A DNA stretch of 64,000 nt, from assembly GCF_003628445.1 (NCBI RefSeq), contig NZ_RBZO01000019.1:16754-80753 (forward strand). The letters run 5' to 3'. A program made the position numbers and the translations under genes. The DNA is from Oceanobacillus bengalensis. Lineage in GTDB: Bacteria > Bacillota > Bacilli > Bacillales > Amphibacillaceae. The notes beneath the pieces are model-generated. The model was not told the origin of the DNA. It did not search any database and worked only from the letters and a program-made list of their open reading frames with translations. Below, piece by piece: positions 35,297 to 43,283 of this stretch (its first letter is position 1; each line of letters opens with the position of its first letter).

Positions 35297-36951
35297 TGGC
35301 TAGAAAACGGCTTGGTGATTTGCTTGTTGATGCAGGATTACTTACGAATGAGCAATTATCCCAAACGCTTGCTACGAAAGCAACAGAGGAAAAGCTAGGT
35401 GATGCGTTGTTAAGGGAAGGGTATATAACCGAACAACAACTTATCGAAGTACTGGAGTTCCAGCTAGGGATTCCCCATGTTAATTTATTTCAGTATTCCA
35501 TCGATCAAGACATCGTACAGCTCGTACCGAAAGACTTAGCCAAACGCTATAATTTAATGCCAATTCGTATTGATGATAATAAATTATTCGTTGCCATGGC
35601 AGATCCAATGGATTATTTCGCAATGGAAGAACTACGAATGGCTACCGGGTTCCAAATTGTACCTGGTATTGCAACAAAAGATTCACTATATCGAACAATC
35701 ACGAAGTATTATGACTTGCAAGAGTCGATTGAAGAAGTGATGGGTGATTTTACACCTGATGAGAATATCGAGGATTTAGGAATAACGGATGAAGATTCCC
35801 CAATTGTTCGGTTAGTCAATCAAATTATTACGAACGCTGTGGCACTTAGAGCAAGTGATATTCATTTTGATCCACAGGAAGCGGAACTTAGAGTAAGGTA
35901 CAGGGTCGATGGTGTTTTAAGAACAGAACGAGAACTTCCTAAGTATATGCAGAACGTGCTTATTGCTCGTATTAAGATTATGGGTAACTTGAACATTACC
36001 GAAAATCGTGTTCCACAAGACGGAAGGATTAAGATGGAGGTTAATCATAAACCTGTTGATATTAGACTTTCTACATTGCCTGCAGTACATGGTGAAAAGA
36101 TCGTTATGCGCATCCTTGATTTAGGGAATGCATTAAATGACATAAAAAAGCTTGGATTTACAAATGATAATCAAATGAAATTCAAAGCGATGATTGAAAA
36201 ACCGAACGGCATTGTACTCATTACTGGACCAACGGGTTCTGGGAAATCATCTACATTATATGCATCACTAAATCAATTAAATAACGAAGAGGTTAATATC
36301 ATTACCGTTGAAGACCCAGTCGAGTATCAGTTATTTGGTATTAATCAAGTGCAAGTAAGAGAAGAAGTAGGGATGACGTTTGCAAGTGGGTTGCGTTCGA
36401 TTTTACGTCAAGATCCAGACATTATTATGATTGGTGAAATTCGTGACTTTGAAACGGCACAAATTGCTGTGCGAGCTTCATTAACTGGTCATCTTGTATT
36501 AAGCACACTACATACGAATAGTGCTGTTGCTGCTATATCGAGGCTCCTTGATATGGGTGTTGAACCGTTCCTGATTTCTTCATCATTAAATGGGGTTGTT
36601 GCACAACGATTAGTGCGAAAAGTTTGTCGTGACTGTGCAGAAACAGTACAGCCAACAGAAAGAGAAAAAGGAATTTTTACAAATGCTGGTATTGAAATTG
36701 ACGCGATCGAGCGAGGAAGAGGTTGTCCGAGCTGCGGAATGACGGGATATCGCGGGCGAATTGCTGTTCATGAAGTTCTTCCGATTGATCAGGAAATTCG
36801 TGGGTTTATTATGAGTGAAACGAAGCGTGGGGAAATTAATCGCTATGCCCGTGAATCTGGAATGTTATCCCTGCTCCAAGACGGGTTATTAAAAGTGTCC
36901 CAGGGCTTAACGACAACAGAAGAAGTGATGCGTGTTGCTACAATTGATTAG
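35296..36951 (+). CDS. pilB: Type IV pilus extension ATPase PilB (GspE family)
   Basis: 551 residues. N-terminal MshEN-like domain (about 1-150; RLGDLLVDAGLLTNEQL, LREGYITEQQLIEVLEFQLGI), then the secretion ATPase with Walker A GPTGSGKSSTLYASL (about 311-325), Asp box, Walker B (DPDIIMIGEIRD) and His box. A tetracysteine zinc site (CRDC ... CPSCGMTGYRGR) is usual for PilB. MshEN domains can bind c-di-GMP in some PilB/MshE proteins, which would give a second level of control beside the riboswitch; this is an inference. Confidence 0.95.
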   Translation: MARKRLGDLLVDAGLLTNEQLSQTLATKATEEKLGDALLREGYITEQQLIEVLEFQLGIPHVNLFQYSIDQDIVQLVPKDLAKRYNLMPIRIDDNKLFVAMADPMDYFAMEELRMATGFQIVPGIATKDSLYRTITKYYDLQESIEEVMGDFTPDENIEDLGITDEDSPIVRLVNQIITNAVALRASDIHFDPQEAELRVRYRVDGVLRTERELPKYMQNVLIARIKIMGNLNITENRVPQDGRIKMEVNHKPVDIRLSTLPAVHGEKIVMRILDLGNALNDIKKLGFTNDNQMKFKAMIEKPNGIVLITGPTGSGKSSTLYASLNQLNNEEVNIITVEDPVEYQLFGINQVQVREEVGMTFASGLRSILRQDPDIIMIGEIRDFETAQIAVRASLTGHLVLSTLHTNSAVAAISRLLDMGVEPFLISSSLNGVVAQRLVRKVCRDCAETVQPTEREKGIFTNAGIEIDAIERGRGCPSCGMTGYRGRIAVHEVLPIDQEIRGFIMSETKRGEINRYARESGMLSLLQDGLLKVSQGLTTTEEVMRVATID

Positions 36952-36963
36952 GAGGGGAATTAG

Positions 36964-38007
36964 GTGGCATATGACATCGACCAACTATTAAGAAAAGCAT
37001 ATACAATGGGTGCCTCTGATTTGCATCTTACTGTAAATTCTCCTCCCATTTTACGTATTAATGGAAGGCTTGTGCCTGAGGGAAATGAGGCCCTTACAAA
37101 ACTAGACACAGAAGAAATGGCGGAACAATTAATCCCGAAATATGATTGGGGTCGTTTCATCGAAGTTGGAGAACATGACTTTTCCTATTACTTGGAGAAA
37201 ATCTCCCGTTTCCGTGTTAATGCCTATCATCAAAAACAGCAAATCGGTATTGTAGCACGTGTTATTCCAAAGGAAATTCCGACCATTGAACAGTTAAGAA
37301 TGCCAATGATTTTAGAGGATTTAGCGAAGAAGCCTCAGGGACTTATTCTTGTTACTGGTCCAACGGGGTCAGGGAAATCAACGACACTTGCTGCAATGAT
37401 AAATTATATTAATCATCATGATGCAAAACATATTATTACCCTGGAAGACCCAATTGAGTATGTACACAAACATAGAAAATCAATCGTTAACCAAAGGGAA
37501 GTAGGAACAGATACGAAAAGTTTTGCAAATGGGCTTAGAGCTGCGTTAAGACAGGACCCGGATATTATTCTTGTCGGAGAAATGCGTGACCATGAAACAA
37601 TTTCAACAGCGATTACAGCTGCAGAAACCGGACACCTTGTACTCGCAACCTTGCATACAAATAGTGCCGCACAAACGATTAATCGGATTATTGATGTATT
37701 TCCACCGCATCAGCAGGGACAGATTCGTATTCAGCTCGCATCTGTACTTTCAGGAATCATTTCACAACGTCTCATGCCAACAGCTGATCGAACAGGAAGA
37801 ATTGCTGCAACAGAAATACTGATCAATCTTCCGTCTGTTGCAAACTTGATTCGCAATGAGAAAGTCGACCAAATCAACAATATTTTGCAAACGAGTCGTG
37901 CTTCCGGGATGCATACGCTGGAAATGTCTGTGCGAGAACTGTTGAATCGCGGAATGATAAAAGCTGATTATGCAAGAAACTTTTTAACTGGTGAAGGTGA
38001 TGCTTAA
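36964..38007 (+). CDS. pilT: Type IV pilus retraction ATPase PilT
   Basis: 347 residues with the PilT-specific start (DIDQLLRKAYTMGASDLHLTVNSPPILRINGRL), Walker A GPTGSGKSTTLAAMI (about 132-146), Walker B DPDIILVGEMRD and the retraction-type AIRNLIRE-like stretch here reading VANLIRNEKVDQINNILQT. Drives pilus disassembly, hence twitching motility or DNA uptake. GTG 36964 with GGAGGGG upstream. The stop overlaps the pilC start by 1 nt. Confidence 0.95.
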   Translation: MAYDIDQLLRKAYTMGASDLHLTVNSPPILRINGRLVPEGNEALTKLDTEEMAEQLIPKYDWGRFIEVGEHDFSYYLEKISRFRVNAYHQKQQIGIVARVIPKEIPTIEQLRMPMILEDLAKKPQGLILVTGPTGSGKSTTLAAMINYINHHDAKHIITLEDPIEYVHKHRKSIVNQREVGTDTKSFANGLRAALRQDPDIILVGEMRDHETISTAITAAETGHLVLATLHTNSAAQTINRIIDVFPPHQQGQIRIQLASVLSGIISQRLMPTADRTGRIAATEILINLPSVANLIRNEKVDQINNILQTSRASGMHTLEMSVRELLNRGMIKADYARNFLTGEGDA

Positions 38008-39218
38008 TGCCAGTATATAAATATACAGGTCGAACACGAAGAGGAAATATGAAAAAAGGCACAATTGAAAGTGTCTCCCGCTCACAAGCAATTGTTGAAC
38101 TCAGGGAAAAAGGAATTAGGCCGCGTGAGATTGAAGAAACGAAAGCAACTATCTTTAACAGAGATATTTCTATTGGTGGGGATAAAGTTAAAAATGAGGA
38201 TTTTGTCATTTACTGTAGGCAGTTCGCAACCTTAATTCGTGCAGGAATCTCGATTGTTAAAGCTACAAACATTTTAGCAGCACAAACGGAAAGTAAAGGA
38301 TTAAAAAAAGTGCTGTACCTTGTAGAAAATGACGTAAAAGAAGGACATTCCTTCTCTGATGCAACAGAGAAACATCCAAAAGTATTTCCTCCACTATTTG
38401 TCAACATGGTACGAGCGGGGGAAATGTCAGGGAGCATTGATGAAACACTGGACAGGCTAGCTGGCTATTTTGAGAAACAAAATAATCTTAGGAAGAAAAT
38501 CCAGTCAACAATGGCTTATCCAGTTGTTTTACTAATTGTTATAACTGCGGTTGTTATCTTTATGATGGTATCGATTGTTCCGAGTATAACATCCACCTTT
38601 GCCGATATGGGTGGAGAATTGCCAGCAATTACAGTCATGGTTATGACGATGAGTGATTTTGTTCGGGAATCATGGTGGTTAGGAATTCTTATTGTAGCGA
38701 TTGTCGTTGTCGTGTTCATGTATTTATATAAAAATAATAAGCAATTTAATTACTATACACATATGGTTTTATTTAAAGTTCCAGTGTTTGGAAAATTACT
38801 ACAAAAATCGGCAATTGCTAGAATGACAAGAACATTAGCATCATTATTTGCTAGTTCCGTACCAATCTTACAGTCGCTCACGATTGTGGACAAAGTCGTT
38901 GGGAATCCAGTCATTGGGAAAGTTATTTTACAATCACGGGATAGCTTGGAACAGGGGAAAGCCTTGTCAGAGCCACTGGAAAGAAGCTGGATTTTCCCAC
39001 CACTCGTTTCACAAATGACTGCAATTGGTGAACAAACCGGGCAACTTGATTATATGCTTGGTAAAGTTGCTGATTTCTATGAGGAAGATGTCGATCGCTC
39101 GGTCGACACGTTAAAATCCCTAATTGAGCCACTTATGATTGTGATTTTAACTGGAGTTGTCGGATTAATAGTCATGGCGATTATGGTACCGATGTTTTCA
39201 ATGTACGAGCAATTTTAA
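38007..39218 (+). CDS. pilC: Type IV pilus platform protein PilC (GspF family)
   Basis: 403 residues with two GspF cytoplasmic four-helix repeats (about 65-190: FCRQFATLIRAGISIVKATNIL; and 270-395: RMTRTLASLFASSVPILQSLTIV) and three membrane helices (about 168-192, 222-244, 375-398). Inner-membrane platform that couples PilB/PilT to pilin insertion. Overlaps pilT by 1 nt. Followed by a 97-bp gap with two good ribosome binding sites before the pilin gene. Confidence 0.95.
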   Translation: MPVYKYTGRTRRGNMKKGTIESVSRSQAIVELREKGIRPREIEETKATIFNRDISIGGDKVKNEDFVIYCRQFATLIRAGISIVKATNILAAQTESKGLKKVLYLVENDVKEGHSFSDATEKHPKVFPPLFVNMVRAGEMSGSIDETLDRLAGYFEKQNNLRKKIQSTMAYPVVLLIVITAVVIFMMVSIVPSITSTFADMGGELPAITVMVMTMSDFVRESWWLGILIVAIVVVVFMYLYKNNKQFNYYTHMVLFKVPVFGKLLQKSAIARMTRTLASLFASSVPILQSLTIVDKVVGNPVIGKVILQSRDSLEQGKALSEPLERSWIFPPLVSQMTAIGEQTGQLDYMLGKVADFYEEDVDRSVDTLKSLIEPLMIVILTGVVGLIVMAIMVPMFSMYEQF

Positions 39219-39315
39219 TGAAAAGTGACTTTTAAGGAGGTGAGGAAAGACAAAGTTACGGTATTGCTATTATGAATTTGTTTTTCCATTATAAAAAAAT
39301 TCAGGAGGCAAAAAA

Positions 39316-39786
39316 ATGATTAAAAATTGGTTAAGAAGACTAAAAGAAGATGAGCGAGGATTAACGCTTGTTGAATTACTAGCAGTTGTTGTTGTTTTGG
39401 GTATTATTGGTGGGATTGCGTTTGTTTCGATTGGGAATGTGATTGATAATACTAAAAAAGATGCTCATGTTGCTAATGCGCAGCAACTAATTTCTGCCGC
39501 TAAATTGTATGAAGCTACTCAAGGGAATATTCCTTCAGACGGTGTAACTACAGGTGAACTTTCTGGAACACAAGCTATATTAGATACTATTGAAGGGATT
39601 ACTGATCCATGGGATGGTGAAGGAGACTCAGAAGATAGTTATGTTGGAACCGTTATTAAAGACAGTGCTGGTTATAAGGTTACAATAACTGGTGGTGATT
39701 CTAGTTGTGAGGTAGTGACTGAATTAGAAAGTGATATTAATGATGGAAGAGATGCAGTATGCGGTGCAGGTACTGATGCATCTTAA
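39316..39786 (+). CDS. pilA: Major type IV pilin (prepilin)
   Basis: 156 residues. Class III leader of 15 residues ending in Gly, cleavage G|LTLVELLAVVVVLGIIGG, Glu5 of the mature protein conserved. Mature position +1 is Leu rather than Phe, tolerated but less common. Two C-terminal cysteines (SSCEV, AVCGAG) could close a disulfide D-loop. Strong AGGAGG site at 39302-39307. Followed by a hairpin and a long palindrome that separate it from pilM, consistent with higher pilin mRNA level. Confidence 0.92.
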   Translation: MIKNWLRRLKEDERGLTLVELLAVVVVLGIIGGIAFVSIGNVIDNTKKDAHVANAQQLISAAKLYEATQGNIPSDGVTTGELSGTQAILDTIEGITDPWDGEGDSEDSYVGTVIKDSAGYKVTITGGDSSCEVVTELESDINDGRDAVCGAGTDAS

Positions 39787-39819
39787 CCAATTCCCTGTAT
39801 TATAGGGGTAATATTAATA

Positions 39820-39857
39820 ATATTCTCGGTGCATTTAGGTTGCATCGAGAATATCTT
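39820..39857 (+). terminator. Attenuator-like hairpin after pilA
   Basis: TATTCTCG-x-TGCA pairs with TGCA-x-CGAGAATA around TTTAGGT, followed by TCTTAATTTC. The weak U-tract suggests partial termination or mRNA 3'-end protection of the pilin message. Confidence 0.6.
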
Positions 39858-39903
39858 AATTTCATATATTTTCATTGTTTAGTTAGTAAAATTTATTTGT
39901 TTT

Positions 39904-39943
39904 TTTCACCATTGCACCATAAATTTATGGTGCAATGGTGAAA
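39904..39943. repeat. Perfect 40-bp palindrome between pilA and pilM
   Basis: TTTCACCATTGCACCATAAA followed directly by its exact complement. As RNA it would be a hairpin of about 18 bp; as DNA a cruciform-prone site or dimeric protein-binding site. It is preceded by a T-run and followed by A-rich sequence, so it is not an ordinary terminator for the plus strand. Confidence 0.9.
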
Positions 39944-39989
39944 GGAATTAACTACATAACTCCTACATACACAGGATGGTGACAACACA

Positions 39990-41015
39990 ATGTTAGGGAA
40001 ACCGAAAAGAATTATCAATATGGTAATTGAAGATTACGTAATTCGCGTCATTGAAAATGCAGGCCAAGTAATTTCTGCAATTCGTTTATTAAAAGAGAAA
40101 GCACTTCCACTTGGCTTAATTGAAAACGGTAAAATTACCGACGAAATTGGCTTTTTTGAGTTTTTGCGAGATTTGGTGAAGGAATTGGGAATTAAAAATC
40201 GATATGTACGATTTTACGTACCGAATTCACTGGTTATTATGCGTGAAGTTGAATTTCCAGCAAATCTGAAAGAGAAAGATATAAAAGAACATTTTCAATA
40301 TGAAATAGGTAAAAGTATTCATCTGCCATTCAAGGAACCTGTATTTGATGTGCATTATCTATCAACAGCTGCTGAAATTTCTGATGAGAATAATTTCGAA
40401 AAACAAAGTGAAGTAAGAACTGGTACCCTTTTTGCAGCACCTGAGGAAGATATGGTGAAATATACTGATGTATTAGTGGATGCTGGCTTAAAGCCAATTG
40501 TTGCCGATGTTGAAGCATTGGGAATCTATCGCTTTATCGATTTTCTATATGAATTGAGTCCAGAAAAGGTCTATATGGTCGTACAGCTAAACGTAACAGC
40601 ACTAAACTTAAGTATATTTTATGACGAACAATTGGAATTCATGCGTTATCAAAAACTTGATGTTGAGCTTAAGGGATGGCATGTTGACAATGAAATAGAG
40701 GAAATTAATTGGGAATATGTTGAAGATGAAACACAGCAAATGGGGATTGTAGAGGATCAGTTGCTGGAGCTTGAGCGAATTATGAACTTTTACCGATTTT
40801 CCATTAAAAAGGGTGATCAAATGGTAAATGAAATCCTTATATTAGGCGATCATCCACTAGTAAAACAATTTTATGAAAAAGTTAATCAGCAACTTGATAT
40901 TCCTGTAAAACTGTTAAGAGGTTATACAACCAAAGAAAAAGATAAAGAAGTTAGAAGTGAGTTTATTCCTGCATTAGGCTTGGCACTAAAAGGAGGAGCA
41001 AAAGATGCTTCCTGA
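39990..41015 (+). CDS. pilM: Type IV pilus assembly protein PilM
   Basis: 341 residues, actin-like ATPase fold as in PilM/FtsA (VIEDYVIRVIENAG at the start, VVQLNVTALNLSIFYDEQLEFMRYQ in the second half, EILILGDHPLVKQ near the end). Cytoplasmic; binds the PilN N-terminus and links the alignment complex to the motor. It overlaps pilN by 11 nt, so translation is coupled. GGATGG-type site is weak. Confidence 0.88.
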   Translation: MLGKPKRIINMVIEDYVIRVIENAGQVISAIRLLKEKALPLGLIENGKITDEIGFFEFLRDLVKELGIKNRYVRFYVPNSLVIMREVEFPANLKEKDIKEHFQYEIGKSIHLPFKEPVFDVHYLSTAAEISDENNFEKQSEVRTGTLFAAPEEDMVKYTDVLVDAGLKPIVADVEALGIYRFIDFLYELSPEKVYMVVQLNVTALNLSIFYDEQLEFMRYQKLDVELKGWHVDNEIEEINWEYVEDETQQMGIVEDQLLELERIMNFYRFSIKKGDQMVNEILILGDHPLVKQFYEKVNQQLDIPVKLLRGYTTKEKDKEVRSEFIPALGLALKGGAKDAS

Positions 41016-41610
41016 TATTAATCTACTACCGAAATACGAAAGGGAAAGTTCATTATTATACATATTATTTATCATCGGCACCTTTATTTGTTTAAGCTTG
41101 TTTGCTGTAGTCGTCTATTTTTATTTTACAACGAAAGGTACGTTGGAGGATACAGAAACCCAGGTAGAACAATTAAATCAAGAAAAGACACTTTTAGAAG
41201 TACGTTTAAATACAGAAACGACAGTGGAAGAAACAGCTACACTAGAAGATGCCGTTACATATGCAGAACATCATATTGTACCAACATCCCACTTTATTGA
41301 TGAACTATTATTGTTACTACCTACGAATGGGTATTTAAGCAATTATACCTTTAATTATCAATCCGTAAATGTCGAAACGCAATTTGAACAGATGGGTGAT
41401 GCTGCTTTATATGTTGCAGAGCTTAATGAATCTGAATATGTTCGAGATGTACAAGTGAATCAAATAAGCACCTTCGAATTATCGTATGGGCAACCAGCAG
41501 AAGAAGTAGATATAGAAGAAATGTATGACATTATCCCACGATACAATGTGAGCTATTCGATCATCGTGGATCAAGCATATTTAATAGAGGGGGCTGAAAC
41601 TGTTGAATAA
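41005..41610 (+). CDS. pilN: Type IV pilus assembly protein PilN
   Basis: 201 residues. The cytoplasmic N-terminal peptide MLPDINLLPKYERE contains the PilM-binding INLLP motif. One membrane helix (about 18-42) is followed by a coiled coil and a ferredoxin-like extracytoplasmic domain. GGAGGAG (40991-40997) precedes its ATG inside pilM. Its stop overlaps pilO by 8 nt. Confidence 0.9.
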   Translation: MLPDINLLPKYERESSLLYILFIIGTFICLSLFAVVVYFYFTTKGTLEDTETQVEQLNQEKTLLEVRLNTETTVEETATLEDAVTYAEHHIVPTSHFIDELLLLLPTNGYLSNYTFNYQSVNVETQFEQMGDAALYVAELNESEYVRDVQVNQISTFELSYGQPAEEVDIEEMYDIIPRYNVSYSIIVDQAYLIEGAETVE

Positions 41611-42307
41611 TCTTTTTCAAGAGAATAAAAAAGCCTTCTTTCTATTATTAGGGTTGTTAGTTGTACTATTACTAGTTGTATATTTTTTGTTTTTTCAACC
41701 AGTAACAAAAGACTTAAAAGCAAATGAGAATGAACGAATGCAGTTAGAAAACGAAGTGAAAATTCTTGAGATACAAATTGATAACAATGAGAATCCTGAT
41801 GTTGGAGAAGAAAGTATAGAAAATATCAAGCTTGCGAAAAAGATGCCACTTGATCCAGAGCTTGAAAATCTTATTTTAACACTTGAAGAAATTGAGATAA
41901 TCAGTGATAGTCGGTTTGATAACATTAGCTTTTCTTATGATGGATCTGTTCCCCAGCGTACGATAGAAGAGGAAGAAACAACAGACACAGAGGAAACAGC
42001 TGAACAAAATAATGTAGAAGAACTTGAAGTGGATATTGAAACAACGGAAGAAGCACCAGAATCTGTTATCGATATGGAAGCAAAACCTGAAGATTTACAT
42101 GTGATTACCTTAAACATGAGTGTTACATCACCAGATTATGAACATTTCCAAACCTTCATCCAAGAAGTTGAAAAACAAGAACGAATGATGATGGTAAGTA
42201 GTTTGGACTTTCAAAAACCTGCTGAGAGTGAACTATTATTTACCGAAGAACCTGATGAGTCGATTTATTCGGATGTAAGCATTACGACATTTTATTACGA
42301 GGAATAA
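41603..42307 (+). CDS. pilO: Type IV pilus assembly protein PilO
   Basis: 234 residues: short cytoplasmic start, one membrane helix (FFLLLGLLVVLLLVVYFLFF), coiled coil, then an extracytoplasmic domain with an acidic linker (EEEETTDTEETAEQ). The C-terminal part (TLNMSVTSPDYEHFQTFIQEVEKQ) is PilO-like. Forms the alignment complex with PilN. TTG start 41603 lies in the end of pilN after GAGGGGG. Confidence 0.85.
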   Translation: MNNLFQENKKAFFLLLGLLVVLLLVVYFLFFQPVTKDLKANENERMQLENEVKILEIQIDNNENPDVGEESIENIKLAKKMPLDPELENLILTLEEIEIISDSRFDNISFSYDGSVPQRTIEEEETTDTEETAEQNNVEELEVDIETTEEAPESVIDMEAKPEDLHVITLNMSVTSPDYEHFQTFIQEVEKQERMMMVSSLDFQKPAESELLFTEEPDESIYSDVSITTFYYEE

Positions 42308-42334
42308 CAAAATATATAAGGGGGAGTAACCGAG

Positions 42335-42820
42335 ATGAGAAGAAATAATGCATGGTTTAATAATGAACAAGGCTTTACACTCGTTGAAGTACTTGCATCA
42401 TTAACAATCATTTCGGTTATTCTTGTTGGTTCTTACAACTTAATTATTTTCACGAATCAAGCAGCAGTTTCTAATAATGACCGGCTTGTGGCAATTAATT
42501 TGGGGAAGGCGACGTTGGAGAGGGTAAAGATTCAGCCAACGGATTATTTTGCATTACCTACTGACGTTATAGATGACACAGAAACCTTTTCTAATGCTAC
42601 TGGTGAATGTGATCAAAGTGATGCGGAAGATTCAGAGAATCCCTTTTGTGTGAAAGTTAATGACAAAATATATAGTGTAACAGTCGAAGTAAGTCAGACT
42701 GGTGAGGAATTTAACTATAATTTAATTGATGTTACAGTAATCGTTGTTTTAGAGGATGAAAACATTACACACCAACTTGAAGGGTATGTTAGCTATGATT
42801 CGAATCAGCTGGAAGAATGA
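42335..42820 (+). CDS. Minor prepilin, PilV-like
   Basis: 161 residues. Leader of 13 residues with cleavage G|FTLVEVLASLTIISVI, Glu5 present. Two closely spaced Cys (GECDQSDAEDSENPFCVK) may form a small disulfide loop. Preceded by GGGGGAG. The position after pilMNO and before a PilW-like gene suggests a minor pilin of the initiation complex. Confidence 0.86.
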   Translation: MRRNNAWFNNEQGFTLVEVLASLTIISVILVGSYNLIIFTNQAAVSNNDRLVAINLGKATLERVKIQPTDYFALPTDVIDDTETFSNATGECDQSDAEDSENPFCVKVNDKIYSVTVEVSQTGEEFNYNLIDVTVIVVLEDENITHQLEGYVSYDSNQLEE

Positions 42821-43283
42821 ACATGGTGTAACGTTAGTAGAATTATTAGCAGCTGTTACAATCGCATCAATCATTGGAATAGTTGTATATTCCCTACTAA
42901 ATGCTGGATTAAATACATATGAACGGGTAAAAGTAGAAGCAGAACTACGTGATGAAGCTGATTATATTATGGCATCGATGATAAATGAACTTTATACTTT
43001 AAAAATAAGTGAAGTCAATAGAGAGGATTCAACTAACAAATACATAATGTTGAATAATGGTGCACAAATTGGATTTGATGATCAGAATGTAATTATTGGG
43101 GATAGGGAAATTTCACTAAATAATAGTAAAATCAGTATTTCAGAAGAAACTAAGATACTACCATCTGAAGAGTTCGGTCTTGAATACTATGAAATTACAC
43201 TCGTTCTGGAACATGAAATTTCTGAAAAACTCGAAACGGAAAGTGGTATAAGATTAATAAATGATATTGGGAGTGAGGAATGA
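42795..43283 (+). CDS. Minor prepilin, PilW-like
   Basis: About 162 residues. Leader MIRISWKNEHG with cleavage G|VTLVELLAAVTIASIIG, Glu5 present. The most plausible start is ATG 42795 (alternative ATG 42786), giving an overlap of about 26 nt with the preceding prepilin gene. Its stop overlaps the start of the large PilX-like gene by 4 nt, so the minor prepilins are translationally coupled. Confidence 0.85.
   Translation: MIRISWKNEHGVTLVELLAAVTIASIIGIVVYSLLNAGLNTYERVKVEAELRDEADYIMASMINELYTLKISEVNREDSTNKYIMLNNGAQIGFDDQNVIIGDREISLNNSKISISEETKILPSEEFGLEYYEITLVLEHEISEKLETESGIRLINDIGSEE

Noticed and set aside
32615..43283. The pilus genes as a competence (ComG/ComC) operon
   Set aside because: PilT, PilM, PilN, PilO and long PilX-like prepilins are present and the gene order is that of a type IV pilus; com-specific small genes are missing.
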